Below, one piece after another: positions 53,453-62,741 of a stretch of DNA of 64,000 nucleotides. Both the position numbers and the translations under genes were made by a program. Position 1 is the stretch's first letter; every line of letters begins with the position of its first letter. The stretch is from Bin34 sp963422415 (lineage in GTDB: Bacteria; Chloroflexota; Anaerolineae; Caldilineales; Caldilineaceae). The DNA is taken from the NCBI GenBank assembly GCA_963422415.1, contig OY729430.1, positions 3,348,001 to 3,412,000 of the forward strand, in the 5' to 3' direction. The notes under the pieces are model-generated. The model did no database searches. It was not told the DNA's origin and saw only the letters and a program-made list of their open reading frames with translations.

Positions 53453-55207
53453 ATGCGTCGAATCACAGCCCTCCTAGCGTTCTCCCTATCCCTACCGATA
53501 CGTCTGGGCATTGCCTTGGCCAATGCATGGAGCCGGCTCCGCAGTGGCCAGATTCCCGACTACGTTCAGATTGATCTGGGCGAAAGGGTCGTGGAGAGAA
53601 CCGTCCCCCGCTCCTTCCTCTGGCGTCAGTTGGACAGCAGTCCCGCCCCGCAATCCCTGGAGGAGCTGAAACGGACCTTGCTGGCCATAGCCAACGACCC
53701 GCGGCCGACGGGGATCGTCTTGCGCGTGGACCACACGGATCTGACCTTGGTGCGGGCCCAGAACCTGGCCAGTCTGCTGGCCGAATGCCGGCAGGTCAGC
53801 GTGCAGCGCCGCGGCCCCAACGCGGCGCTGCAGATTGTCTGCTATCTCTTTCATTGCAATGCGCCCACCTATCTCGTGGGAGTCGCCGCGGACCGGATCT
53901 ATCTGAATCCCATGGCCCCTTGGAATCTGAAGGGGCTGCTGTGGAGCAAGCACTTCCTGAGCCGCGGCCTGGATCGGCTGGGAGTGGAATTTGATGTAGT
54001 GCGGGCAGGCCGCTGGAAGTCCGCCACGAGTTCCTTGACTTCCGAATTCATGCACGATCTCGAACGCAGCCACATGACAGCGATCATGGACTCGTATCGG
54101 CAGCAGATCACGGAGGCCGTGGCGCAAGGACGCGACCTGCCGCGCAGCGCAGTGAAGACCGCGTTGGCCCGGGGTCCCCTGCTGGCGACCGAAGCCTTGG
54201 CGCTGGGTCTGGTAGATGACGTCTGTACATGGATGGAACTGCCTCAGCGTCTGGCAGGAACATCGAAGAATCCGCTCCAGCGCATCACGCCGGCAGCGGA
54301 AATTCGAGGTCTGCTGCGGCGCTCCTATCGGCGCAAGTTCTGGAAGGCGGTGGGCCTGATTGAGGTCAAGGGCGTGATCGCGTTGGGCGCGACCAGTGGG
54401 CCGACTCTGCCAGGCATGGAAGGCAGGACCTGCAATCATGCGGACCTAGTGCAAATCATTCAGAAGGCGCAGGCGCGGCATCGGCAATTGGCGGGCGTAG
54501 TGCTGGTGGTGGATTCACCCGGAGGCTCTGCCTTGGCCAGTCATATCGTGCTGGACGCCCTGCGCGCGCTGGCTCTCAAGGTGCCCTTGGCAGTGTACAT
54601 GGCGGGCGTGGCAGCCAGTGGGGGTTATTATCTGGCCATGAGTGGGGAACATGTCATTGCACAGGAAGCCACTCTGACCGGCAGCATCGGTGTCTTCTCC
54701 GCCAAGCCTGTCGTCTCCCGACTGCTGCAGCGCCTAGGCGTCCTCACCGCGGAGCTGGCGCAAGGCGAGAATGCCCAAGTCTACTCCGCCTACGCCCGAT
54801 GGACGCCGGTCCAACGGCAGGTCATGCAGACACAGGTGGATCACATTTATACAGAGTTCAAGCAGGTCGTCGCCGAAGGGCGCAACATGGAAGCCGGCCG
54901 AGTGGAAGAGTTGGCCCAAGGCAAGGTCTGGACAGGCCGACAAGCCTTGGTACACCGGTTGGTGGACGATACGGGTCCCCTGTCCAAGGCCGTACAGTAC
55001 ATTCGGGACAAGGCTCAGGTGCCACCCCATCTCGACGTGAAGGTGCTGGATCTAGGGAGTCGCAAGAAGTCGCCAAGTCTATATTCCGCCCTGGCGCCCG
55101 CGGGTCTGGCCCAGTGGCTGCAGTGGACGACAGCCCTGACATCCAACAGCTCCTTCAAGGAAGAGACCGCACCGGAATTGTGGATGCTGGCCGATGATCT
55201 GGTATGA
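53453..55207 (+). CDS. sppA: Signal peptide peptidase SppA-like serine protease (S49)
   Basis: 584 residues, the long two-domain type. Residues 1-25 form an N-terminal membrane anchor. The general base is Lys189 in GRWKSATSSL and the nucleophile is Ser389 in GVAASGGYYLA; their 200-residue spacing equals that of E. coli SppA (Lys209/Ser409). VVDSPGGSALASH and SLTGSIGVFS-like ATLTGSIGVFSAKP complete the S49 signature. It degrades cleaved signal peptides and other membrane fragments. It starts nine bases after the thioredoxin-domain gene. Confidence 0.92.
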   Translation: MRRITALLAFSLSLPIRLGIALANAWSRLRSGQIPDYVQIDLGERVVERTVPRSFLWRQLDSSPAPQSLEELKRTLLAIANDPRPTGIVLRVDHTDLTLVRAQNLASLLAECRQVSVQRRGPNAALQIVCYLFHCNAPTYLVGVAADRIYLNPMAPWNLKGLLWSKHFLSRGLDRLGVEFDVVRAGRWKSATSSLTSEFMHDLERSHMTAIMDSYRQQITEAVAQGRDLPRSAVKTALARGPLLATEALALGLVDDVCTWMELPQRLAGTSKNPLQRITPAAEIRGLLRRSYRRKFWKAVGLIEVKGVIALGATSGPTLPGMEGRTCNHADLVQIIQKAQARHRQLAGVVLVVDSPGGSALASHIVLDALRALALKVPLAVYMAGVAASGGYYLAMSGEHVIAQEATLTGSIGVFSAKPVVSRLLQRLGVLTAELAQGENAQVYSAYARWTPVQRQVMQTQVDHIYTEFKQVVAEGRNMEAGRVEELAQGKVWTGRQALVHRLVDDTGPLSKAVQYIRDKAQVPPHLDVKVLDLGSRKKSPSLYSALAPAGLAQWLQWTTALTSNSSFKEETAPELWMLADDLV

Positions 55208-55253
55208 AGCTTGGCCGTCTGCCCCCTGTGACCCCTGACACGAGACCGACACC

Positions 55254-56489
55254 GTGACTCTACCCGTGCGTGAGATACGCAGCCAGTTTCCCGCGCTGCA
55301 GGAACTCTACAGTGGCGCGCCGGCCGTCTTCTGCGATGGCCCCGGCGGTTCCCAAACGCCCGTTTCGGTCATCATGGCCATGCAGGAATACCTGGGTCGC
55401 TTTGCGGCCAATTCCGGGGGCCGGTTTGAAACCAGCCAGGCTACCGACCAGGTGTTGGCGGAAGCCCGCAACGTGGCTGCGGATTTCCTGGGCGCTACAC
55501 CGGCCGAAATAGTGTTCGGGGCCAACATGACCACTCTGACCTACATGCTGAGCCGCAGCGTGAGCCAGATCCTGGCCCCTGGCGACGAGATCATTCTGTC
55601 CAGGCTGGACCATGAAGCCAATATATCGCCCTGGCTGCAGATGGCCAACGAACGCAACGTAGTGGTGCACTGGGCCGAGCCTGTGCTGGCGGATTGCACT
55701 CTCGATCTGGATCAGTTGCAGTCCTTGATTTCGCGTCGCACCAAGCTGATCGCCGTAGGCTTGGCCAGCAACTTCAGTGGAACCATCCATCCAGTGCAGC
55801 AAATCACCGCCTGGGGTCATGAAGTCGGAGCTCTGGTCTATGTGGATGCCGTGCACTATGCGCCGCACGGGCGCATAGATGTACAGGCCCTGGACTGTGA
55901 CTTTCTGGTCACCAGCGCCTACAAGCACTTCGGCCCACATCTGGGCATCCTGTACGGTAAAAAGAGACACCTCAAGCGGCTGCCAGCCTATCAGATCCGG
56001 GCCGTCTCGCCCGAGATCCCCTGCAAGTTTGAAACCGGCACGCCCAATTTCGAGGCTCTGGCGGGCCTCATCGCCAGCGTGGAATATCTGGCGACACTGG
56101 GAGGGCAGGCCGCGGGAGCCATGCTGTCCGCAACACGTGCAGAGAAGCTGACCACGGCCTGGCACATGATCCGACAGCACGAAACCGGCTTGATGTCGGC
56201 CTTCCTGGAAGGCCTGGATGCCCTGCCCTTCCTGCGCCTGTATGGTCCCACGACGCTGGCCACGCGCGTACCCACCTTTGCGCTACGCAAGGAGGGCGCC
56301 ACGCCAAGCGCCCTGGCTGAGGCGCTGGCCCGGCAGAACATTTTTGTCTGGGACGGCAACTTCTATGCCATGGCCCTTGCGCAGGCCTTGGGCGTGGACG
56401 CCAGCGGCGGAGTGTTGCGTGTGGGCTTTCTGCACTACAACACCTTGGAGGAAGTCCAGCTCGTATTGCAGGCCCTGGACGCGGCCTAA
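55254..56489 (+). CDS. Cysteine desulfurase-like PLP enzyme, VC1184 subfamily
   Basis: 411 residues from GTG 55254. PLP fold type I of the NifS/SufS class: FCDGPGGSQTPVSVIMAM, TTLTYMLSRSV, DHEANISPWLQMA, VYVDAVHYAPHGRIDVQALD, and SAYKHFGPHLGILYG with Schiff-base Lys224. No Cys lies in the active-site loop expected for desulfurases, so true desulfurase activity is doubtful. The subfamily (TIGR01976 type) has no firm function. Whether it relates to the dead suf genes is unknown. Confidence 0.88.
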   Translation: MTLPVREIRSQFPALQELYSGAPAVFCDGPGGSQTPVSVIMAMQEYLGRFAANSGGRFETSQATDQVLAEARNVAADFLGATPAEIVFGANMTTLTYMLSRSVSQILAPGDEIILSRLDHEANISPWLQMANERNVVVHWAEPVLADCTLDLDQLQSLISRRTKLIAVGLASNFSGTIHPVQQITAWGHEVGALVYVDAVHYAPHGRIDVQALDCDFLVTSAYKHFGPHLGILYGKKRHLKRLPAYQIRAVSPEIPCKFETGTPNFEALAGLIASVEYLATLGGQAAGAMLSATRAEKLTTAWHMIRQHETGLMSAFLEGLDALPFLRLYGPTTLATRVPTFALRKEGATPSALAEALARQNIFVWDGNFYAMALAQALGVDASGGVLRVGFLHYNTLEEVQLVLQALDAA

Positions 56490-56507
56490 GGACTTCCGAC
56501 CGCGCCG

Positions 56508-57779
56508 ATGCCCGCCAACCTGGAAATCTCCCTGCAGACAGCCCGGCGGCTGGCCGTCCGCAAACAGCTGCTGGACCGAGACTTCCAAGTATCATCCACC
56601 CCGGCGACCAAGGCCGACATCCTGCGGGTCTTCCAAGCCCTGCGCTGTGTCCAGATAGATCCTATCCGGGCTGTGGAATGCACGGAGCTGCTGGTGCTCT
56701 GGAGTCGCCTAGGCACCTTCTCGCCCCAAGATCTGCATGACCTGACCTTTGTGGACCAGCGCTTGCTTGAAGACTGGGCCCATTGCGTCTCCTTGGCGCT
56801 GATGACGGACCTGCCCCTCTTTCGTCACGCCAAGTCCACATATGTCGACAGCCAAGGCGCCTATGCCATCCGCATGCGGGACTGGATTCAAAGGAACCCG
56901 GAACTGTTGCGACACGTCCGGCAGGAACTGGCGACTCGAGGACCGCTTTCCACCGGAGACTTTGCGCAGGACGTGCCACCACATGTGCCTTGGGCTTCCC
57001 GCGGCTGGACCAGCGGTCGCAGCGTACCGCGCATTCTGGACTACCTTTTTGAAAGGGGGGAAGTCATGGTGGCGGGACGGAGTCGCAATCGCAAGTACTG
57101 GGCTCTGACCTCACATTTTCTGCCTGCCCATGCGGATTCCACCGAGATTGACGGCCGGGAAATGAGCTGGCGGGGTCTGCAGTTTTCCCTGCAGGCTCTG
57201 GGCGTGGGTACCCCGCGCCACGTGTACAACCACTTCATCCGCAAGGCCTATCCCCAATGGCAGTCCGTGCTGCGAGATCTGGCCACCGCGGGCCGGCACG
57301 TGCCTGTGGCCATTCGGGTGGCGGATGGCGTCCTGCTGAAGGGAGACTGGTTTATACACAGAGACGACATGGAACTGGTCCTTTCGGGGCGGTTGGACGC
57401 GTCCCAGGGCCGCACTGTGCTGCTGTCTCCCTTTGACAACCTGATCTGCGACCGGCAACGCACGTCCCTGCTGTTTGACTTCGACTACACCATTGAAATA
57501 TACGTGCCGGCCGCCAAGCGTACATACGGCTACTACGTCCTACCTGTTCTCATGGGCGATCTGTTTCTGGGCCGCGTTGACCTGCGCATGGATCGTGTCC
57601 GAAACCAGCTGCAGGTCCAAGCCCTGTATCTGGAAGAGCCATGGCGCACCCATGTCAAGAAAGCCGCGGGACTCGCCAAGACTCTTCATAGTCTGGCGTC
57701 CTTTCTGGGCGCTCGCACAGTACGGCTGGGTCAGCGCATGCCCGTGGCGTGGCGGAAAGCCCTGCGCGCCTGGTTTTGA
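56508..57779 (+). CDS. AlkZ/YcaQ-type DNA glycosylase (winged-helix)
   Basis: 423 residues of the HTH_42 family that includes AlkZ and E. coli YcaQ, glycosylases unhooking interstrand crosslinks or bulky alkyl lesions. The catalytic Q-x-D motif is VQIDPIRAVECTE (Gln49, Asp51). Tandem winged-helix modules follow (GPLSTGDFAQ, ILDYLFERGEVMVAGR), and the C-terminal beta domain has LLSPFDNLICDRQRTSLLFDFDY. It begins 18 bases after the desulfurase-like gene. Relatives often accompany natural-product clusters, but none is seen here. Confidence 0.9.
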   Translation: MPANLEISLQTARRLAVRKQLLDRDFQVSSTPATKADILRVFQALRCVQIDPIRAVECTELLVLWSRLGTFSPQDLHDLTFVDQRLLEDWAHCVSLALMTDLPLFRHAKSTYVDSQGAYAIRMRDWIQRNPELLRHVRQELATRGPLSTGDFAQDVPPHVPWASRGWTSGRSVPRILDYLFERGEVMVAGRSRNRKYWALTSHFLPAHADSTEIDGREMSWRGLQFSLQALGVGTPRHVYNHFIRKAYPQWQSVLRDLATAGRHVPVAIRVADGVLLKGDWFIHRDDMELVLSGRLDASQGRTVLLSPFDNLICDRQRTSLLFDFDYTIEIYVPAAKRTYGYYVLPVLMGDLFLGRVDLRMDRVRNQLQVQALYLEEPWRTHVKKAAGLAKTLHSLASFLGARTVRLGQRMPVAWRKALRAWF

Positions 57780-57965
57780 GAAAATGATAAGGAAAAGCCC
57801 GGCCCTTCTGGCAGCCAGTTTGCTAGAATGGTCTTCAGAGACAACCCTACTTTCTGCTTAGGTTTTATATATTAGGCACGTACCCAGTGTTGCCGCGGGC
57901 TGGCCATGGGCGATTCCGTGTCGGTGTTGGGCCTAAGTTTCTGACAAGTCAAAGGAGTGGAGATC

Positions 57966-59327
57966 ATGCAAAACAGTCATTTGACACGGCGCGGCTTTCT
58001 GCGCGTGGCCGGTGCGGCAGGCGGATTGGCCGCCCTTGCGGCTTGCACTTCCGCGGCTCCTGCCGAAGGAGATGCAGGCGCAGCGACAGCAGAGGGGGTA
58101 ACTGTCAATTTCTGGATTTTCTGGGGTCAACCCGGCCGGATTTCCGATCAGTTGCTGGCAACTCCGGAATTGGCGGAATTGATGGGCAACAACACCTTGG
58201 AATTCCGGACCTCCGTGGCGACGGAAGCACGCCTTGCGGCCATTGCCGCCGGGACTCCGCCGGATATTGGAGCCCTGGGCAACTATTTGGACTTCATGGC
58301 GCGTGGGGTGGTGGTGCCGTTGGACGACTACGTTGCCGCCAGCGACAAGATCAACCAAGAAGACTTCATTCCCGGCAATTGGGAGGTGATTCAGTATCAA
58401 GGCACCATCTATGGCATCCCCGCCATTGAATGTTTCCTGCGCCGAGGCCTGAATTACAACGCGGCCATGATCAGCGAAGCGGGCCTGGACCCCGATGCTC
58501 CGCCCGTAACCTGGGCCGAACTCATGGTTTGGCATGAAGCCCTCACCCAATTTGACGAGAGTGGCAACTTGATTCAGATTGGCATTGACCCCTATGACGC
58601 GGAAGGCGGCGCAGGGCCCGGCAACGATGGCTGGACCCTGAACGAGTCTTGGGGATTCGAATACTTCGACGAAGACACCAAGACCTTCAACCTGGATAAC
58701 GAGCTCATGGCCGAAGGCATGGAGACAATGGGGGAATTCATCAAGCTCATTGGGCCGGACAATCTCGTCGGCATGCGCGCGGTGGAAGGCCAAGGCACCT
58801 GGGGCGGTGCCTACAACGCCGGCATCCAAGCCATGATCATTGAAGGGTACTGGCATCCCGGCGAAACCTTTAACGAGAAACCGGATATCGCGGAACACAA
58901 TCGGGCGACTTGGTGTCCGGTGCCCGAGAACCGCCGTGGCGAGAAAATCCAGTATGGGGGCGGTCACATGGTACAGATTTTCAAGGATGGAAAGTACAAG
59001 GACGAAGCCTGGCCTGTGGCGGAGTGGCTGCAGACTGACGGCTGGTGTGACCTGATCTTTGAAAACATCGGTTGGCTCCCCGCGTACAAGCCCTATTTCA
59101 ACAATGCGGACACTGACAAGTTTCCGGGCCTGCAGTTCTACTTCGATTCCGTCAACGACGCCACCTATTGGGGACCGTTGATCCGCTGCGAGATTGAAAC
59201 CTTCATCAGCCAGAAATACGAGGAAGCCCGCGAGAGCGTCTTTCGGGGCAAGGCCACGGGAGCCGAGGCGGCCGCCGCCATGCAGGAAGCCGCCGTGGCC
59301 GAGTACAAGGCCGCCGGTTTCGCCTAG
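57966..59327 (+). CDS. Sugar ABC transporter substrate-binding lipoprotein, family 1
   Basis: 453 residues. ATG 57966 follows AAGGAG. The N terminus combines a Tat-type motif (TRRGFLR, residues 7-13) with a lipobox (LAAC, Cys27), so the protein is probably exported folded and then lipidated. The body is a family-1 solute-binding protein (NFWIFWGQPGR, IAAGTPPDIGALGNYLDFMA, YGIPAIECFLRRGLNYNAAM, VAEWLQ). It is followed by two permease genes and a sialidase, suggesting uptake of an oligosaccharide or sialic-acid-containing sugar. The ATPase subunit is not encoded here. Confidence 0.9.
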   Translation: MQNSHLTRRGFLRVAGAAGGLAALAACTSAAPAEGDAGAATAEGVTVNFWIFWGQPGRISDQLLATPELAELMGNNTLEFRTSVATEARLAAIAAGTPPDIGALGNYLDFMARGVVVPLDDYVAASDKINQEDFIPGNWEVIQYQGTIYGIPAIECFLRRGLNYNAAMISEAGLDPDAPPVTWAELMVWHEALTQFDESGNLIQIGIDPYDAEGGAGPGNDGWTLNESWGFEYFDEDTKTFNLDNELMAEGMETMGEFIKLIGPDNLVGMRAVEGQGTWGGAYNAGIQAMIIEGYWHPGETFNEKPDIAEHNRATWCPVPENRRGEKIQYGGGHMVQIFKDGKYKDEAWPVAEWLQTDGWCDLIFENIGWLPAYKPYFNNADTDKFPGLQFYFDSVNDATYWGPLIRCEIETFISQKYEEARESVFRGKATGAEAAAAMQEAAVAEYKAAGFA

Positions 59328-59353
59328 AGTCCCGGTTGCTTTCATTGCATGTA

Positions 59354-59389
59354 CGCGGGTCAGGGCGGCCGTAGCCGCCCTGACCCGCG
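59354..59389 (+). promoter_or_regulatory. Strong 16-bp hairpin between binding-protein and permease genes
   Basis: CGCGGGTCAGGGCGGC (59354-59369) and its exact complement (59374-59389) enclose the loop CGTA. No T run follows. In sugar ABC operons such structures protect the upstream mRNA and give more binding protein than permease. Confidence 0.75.
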
Positions 59390-59404
59390 GATTGCCCCTG
59401 TTGC

Positions 59405-60292
59405 ATGACGGGTCACGACAAGCGCAGCTTCTGGCTGGGACTGGCGTTCGCTTCGCCTTGGATCGTGGGATTTCTGGCCTTCACGGTCTTTCCCATTGGA
59501 TCCTCTCTCTACTACTCTTTCACCCGCTACGACTTGGTGCGGGATCCAGTCTGGCTGGGGCTGGACAACTACGTGGCCTTTGTCGACAACACCGACTTTC
59601 GGCTGGTGGCCGGCAACACCTTGTGGTGGGTGCTGATCAGTTCGCCCCTAGGCGTGCTGTCCGCATTCCTGATGGCGTTGCTGCTGAACGCGAAGATCGT
59701 TCTGCGTTCCTTTTTCCGGGCAGTCTTCTTCTTTCCCGCCATCGTGCCCGTAGTGGTCACGGCCTTTGTATGGATCTTTTTGCTCAATGTGCAATACGGA
59801 GCCATCAATGGCAGCCTGAAGCACTTCGGCTTTCAAGTCATCCCCTTCATATCCAGCCCCCGACTGATCAAGTGGTCTCTGGTCCTGATTCACATGTGGA
59901 GTCAAGGGGCCGCCATGGTCATCTTCCTGGCCACCTTGCAGGACGTGCCCCGCTCTCTGTACGAGGCCGCCACGGTGGATGGCGCGAATGCGACACGCCG
60001 TCTCTGGAGTATCACCATTCCCATGGTCAGTCCCGTCATTCTCTTCAATCTGGTGATCAGCCTGATTGGCGGCTTCCAATATTTCACTCTACCTTGGCTC
60101 ATGACTGGCGGTGGACCCAATCGGGCCGCCGAGTTCTACGCCATCTATCTGTATCGCAATGCCTTTCAGTGGTTTCGCATGGGTAAGGCCTCGGCCTTGG
60201 CCTGGGTGCTGTTTCTGCTGATTTTGGGCATGACCTATCTCCTGTTCCGATCCTCCGGTCGATTTGTGTACTACGCCGGCAGCGGACGCTGA
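59405..60292 (+). CDS. Sugar ABC transporter permease, MalF/UgpA type
   Basis: 295 residues, six helices (first WLGLAFASPWIVGFLAFTVFPIGSS split over 10-35). The coupling loop is EAATVDGANATRRLWSITIP, the EAA motif of carbohydrate permeases, followed by MVSPVILFNLVISLIGGFQYF. Length fits the short MalF-like class. It starts 16 bases after the intercistronic hairpin and ends three bases before the second permease. Confidence 0.93.
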   Translation: MTGHDKRSFWLGLAFASPWIVGFLAFTVFPIGSSLYYSFTRYDLVRDPVWLGLDNYVAFVDNTDFRLVAGNTLWWVLISSPLGVLSAFLMALLLNAKIVLRSFFRAVFFFPAIVPVVVTAFVWIFLLNVQYGAINGSLKHFGFQVIPFISSPRLIKWSLVLIHMWSQGAAMVIFLATLQDVPRSLYEAATVDGANATRRLWSITIPMVSPVILFNLVISLIGGFQYFTLPWLMTGGGPNRAAEFYAIYLYRNAFQWFRMGKASALAWVLFLLILGMTYLLFRSSGRFVYYAGSGR

Positions 60293-60295
60293 GCC

Positions 60296-61192
60296 ATGGC
60301 CGTAGAAGCGCAATTTCGCCCGTCCACCCGTCCGCGGGACGAATCCGTCATAGACCTCGTCAATCAGGTTCTGAAGTACCTGATCCTGATAACGCTGGCC
60401 GTCAGCTTCGTGATGCCCTTCTACTGGATGATGTCCTCGGCAGTCAAGGACGACAACCAGGTATACACCGTGCCCCCGGTCTGGTTTCCCAATCCCATCT
60501 TCGTGGAGAACTTTTGGAACGCGTGGACCTCCGAGACCTTCAACCTGTGGACCTACAACACCGTGGTCCGCTATGCTGTGCCGGTCACGATTGGCACGGT
60601 GCTCTCCTCCTCTCTGGTCGCCTACTCTTTTGCCCGTCTACAGTGGAAGGGTCGGGATCTCCTGTTTGGCGTCGTGTTGGCCACCCTCATGATTCCCGAC
60701 TGGGTTCGTCTGGTGCCGCTGTTCGTCATCTTCAAGAACCTGAATTGGATCAACACCTTCCTGCCCCTTGTGGTGCCTGCCTTCTTCGGGAACGCCTTTT
60801 TTATCTTCCTGTTGCGCCAGTTCTTCATGGCCTTGCCTACGGAGTTGTCGGACGCAGCCCGCATTGACGGGGCCAACGAGCTGTCGATCATGTTCCGCAT
60901 CATCCTGCCGCTGTCCCGACCCGCCTTGGCAGTGGTGGCCCTGTTCACGTTCATGAACGCCTGGAACGACTATCTGGGGCCGCTGATCTACATGAACATC
61001 GAAAGCAAGTGGGTACTGACCTTGGGAGTGGGCCGCCTGCGCTCCGCGGTGGACGAGATCGGTAACACCAAGCTGGCCTATCCCTATCTGATGGCCGTCA
61101 GCACCATTATCACGCTGCCAGTGTTTCTGGCCTTTTTCTTTGCCCAACGCAGCTTCATCGAAGGCATCTCCCTGACTGGCCTGAAAGGCTAG
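60296..61192 (+). CDS. Sugar ABC transporter permease, MalG/UgpE type
   Basis: 298 residues, six helices. After a soluble N terminus the first helix is LITLAVSFVMPFYWMMSSAV. The coupling loop is DAARIDGANELSIMFRIILP, and FMNAWNDYLGPLIYM is typical of MalG-like permeases. It ends GISLTGLKG, the standard C terminus of this family. It begins three bases after the first permease gene. Confidence 0.94.
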   Translation: MAVEAQFRPSTRPRDESVIDLVNQVLKYLILITLAVSFVMPFYWMMSSAVKDDNQVYTVPPVWFPNPIFVENFWNAWTSETFNLWTYNTVVRYAVPVTIGTVLSSSLVAYSFARLQWKGRDLLFGVVLATLMIPDWVRLVPLFVIFKNLNWINTFLPLVVPAFFGNAFFIFLLRQFFMALPTELSDAARIDGANELSIMFRIILPLSRPALAVVALFTFMNAWNDYLGPLIYMNIESKWVLTLGVGRLRSAVDEIGNTKLAYPYLMAVSTIITLPVFLAFFFAQRSFIEGISLTGLKG

Positions 61193-61325
61193 TCTCTGCA
61201 TACGGACAACAACTGCTCGCCAGAAAGAAACCGACCGGATTGCCTCGCCAGTCGTCAATCCCTTGCTGCGCTCTGCAGTCGGAACGTGCCTGATACAGCC
61301 CTCAAGTCCAACGGGAGCGGGTTTT

Positions 61326-62369
61326 ATGTTTGTGGAAAAAACGTTGTTTGTCAGCGGTGAAGGCGGCTACCACACCTACCGGATCCCGGCCTTGGCCGTG
61401 ACGGCGGCAGGCCGGATACTGGCATTTGCCGAAGGGCGTCTGCATGGTTCCGGCGACGCGGGTGAAATCGAACTGCTGCTGACCGTCAGCACGGACAATG
61501 GTCAAATTTGGTCTGCACCACGGGCCATTGTGACCGAGGCGGGCATGACCTGCGGCAACCCCTCTCCGGTCGTGGACAGGGAGACCGGCGCTGTCTGGCT
61601 TTGGTTCAGCAAGAACACCGCGAAAGGGGGCGAAAGCCTAATTGCTCAAGGCAAGGCGCCCCGCACCGTGTGGCTGACGTGCAGTCAGGACGAAGGAGAC
61701 ACTTGGCTTGAACCTGTGGATATGACATCCATCGTCAAGAAACCGGAGTGGACCTGGTACGCCACGGGCCCGGGACACGGGATTCAACTGCGCTCGGGCC
61801 GCTTGGTGGTTCCTTGCGATCACATGGTGGGCAAGGATCTGGATCGCGGCAAGGATCCCTATCACTCCCACGTCATTGTCAGCGACGACCATGGCCGGTC
61901 GTGGGAAATCGGGGGCATCGTGCGGAAGGGCACCAACGAATGCACCGTGGCGGAGCTGCATCAAGGCGATGTCATGATCAACTGCCGCAACTATACAGGA
62001 GACAAACGCAGAGCGGTGGCTATCAGTCGAGACGAGGGCACCACCTTCGGAGAATTTCGCTGGGACGAAAGCTTGGTTGAACCTGTCTGTCAGGCCAGCC
62101 TTGTCTCTTGGCCGCAGTCTCGGAATGCCTTGCTGTTCGCCAATCCGGCGAGCGCAGAGGATCGGATGAACATGACAGTCCGGCTCAGCCCGGACGAAGG
62201 CATTACATGGCCCATACAGAAGACTATCCACGCCGGACCTGCTGCCTATTCCGACTTGGCCATTGCGCCCGACGGCACAGCTCTGTGCTTCTACGAGAAG
62301 GGGCGGACAAGTCCCTACGAATCACTGGCCTTGGCTCGCTTCAGCCCGGACTGGCTGCGTGCTGCCTGA
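61326..62369 (+). CDS. Exo-alpha-sialidase (BNR/Asp-box, GH33-like)
   Basis: 347 residues, no signal peptide. The R-I-P motif is HTYRIPALAV (catalytic Arg). Five Asp boxes of the S-x-D-x-G-x-T-W/F type mark the six-bladed propeller: STDNGQIW, SQDEGDTW, SDDHGRSW, SRDEGTTF and SPDEGITW. GPGHGIQL and the later TYR-like SPYESLALARF are family features. ATG 61326 follows GGGAGCGGG. It releases terminal sialic acid or acts on a related sugar; lacking a secretion signal, it should act in the cytosol on glycans imported by the adjacent transporter. Confidence 0.85.
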   Translation: MFVEKTLFVSGEGGYHTYRIPALAVTAAGRILAFAEGRLHGSGDAGEIELLLTVSTDNGQIWSAPRAIVTEAGMTCGNPSPVVDRETGAVWLWFSKNTAKGGESLIAQGKAPRTVWLTCSQDEGDTWLEPVDMTSIVKKPEWTWYATGPGHGIQLRSGRLVVPCDHMVGKDLDRGKDPYHSHVIVSDDHGRSWEIGGIVRKGTNECTVAELHQGDVMINCRNYTGDKRRAVAISRDEGTTFGEFRWDESLVEPVCQASLVSWPQSRNALLFANPASAEDRMNMTVRLSPDEGITWPIQKTIHAGPAAYSDLAIAPDGTALCFYEKGRTSPYESLALARFSPDWLRAA

Positions 62370-62741
62370 TCGCAAACCGGCAGTGGGCAGCGATGACCGC
62401 GCCAAGGTCCTAGCGCGCCAGGAGGAGTCAGGTGTTGTGGTCCCCCGATCTGGCGGATGGCGTGTACCTGCCTTGCTGCAGGGGACTTGCACCAGTGGGC
62501 TACAGAGATCTTGCGTGGCGTTCGGCCCAGACGTGAAATGAAAATATGCGTGGGGCGGAAATCGCTGTCAGCCAAAACTGCGGCTGCAACGGACCGGCGA
62601 TGCGCCCCACTATCCGCATTCAGGGTCGCCAAGTGTACAGGCGAGCCACGACAGATACAGGCAAGGATCTAGGTAGACGATTGCCTTGCCTACAAGATCC
62701 AACGTCGATCTGCCCAGCCAGTCGCGCGGAGACCTCGGATC
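62370..62741. other. 372-bp gap after the sialidase
   Basis: No intact gene. It may contain the unrecognisable 5' part of the DNA methylase remnant that follows. Confidence 0.35.

Noticed and set aside
55254..56489. Functional cysteine desulfurase replacing the suf system
   Set aside because: The PLP Lys is present, but no Cys is found in the catalytic loop and no Fe-S partner genes are adjacent.
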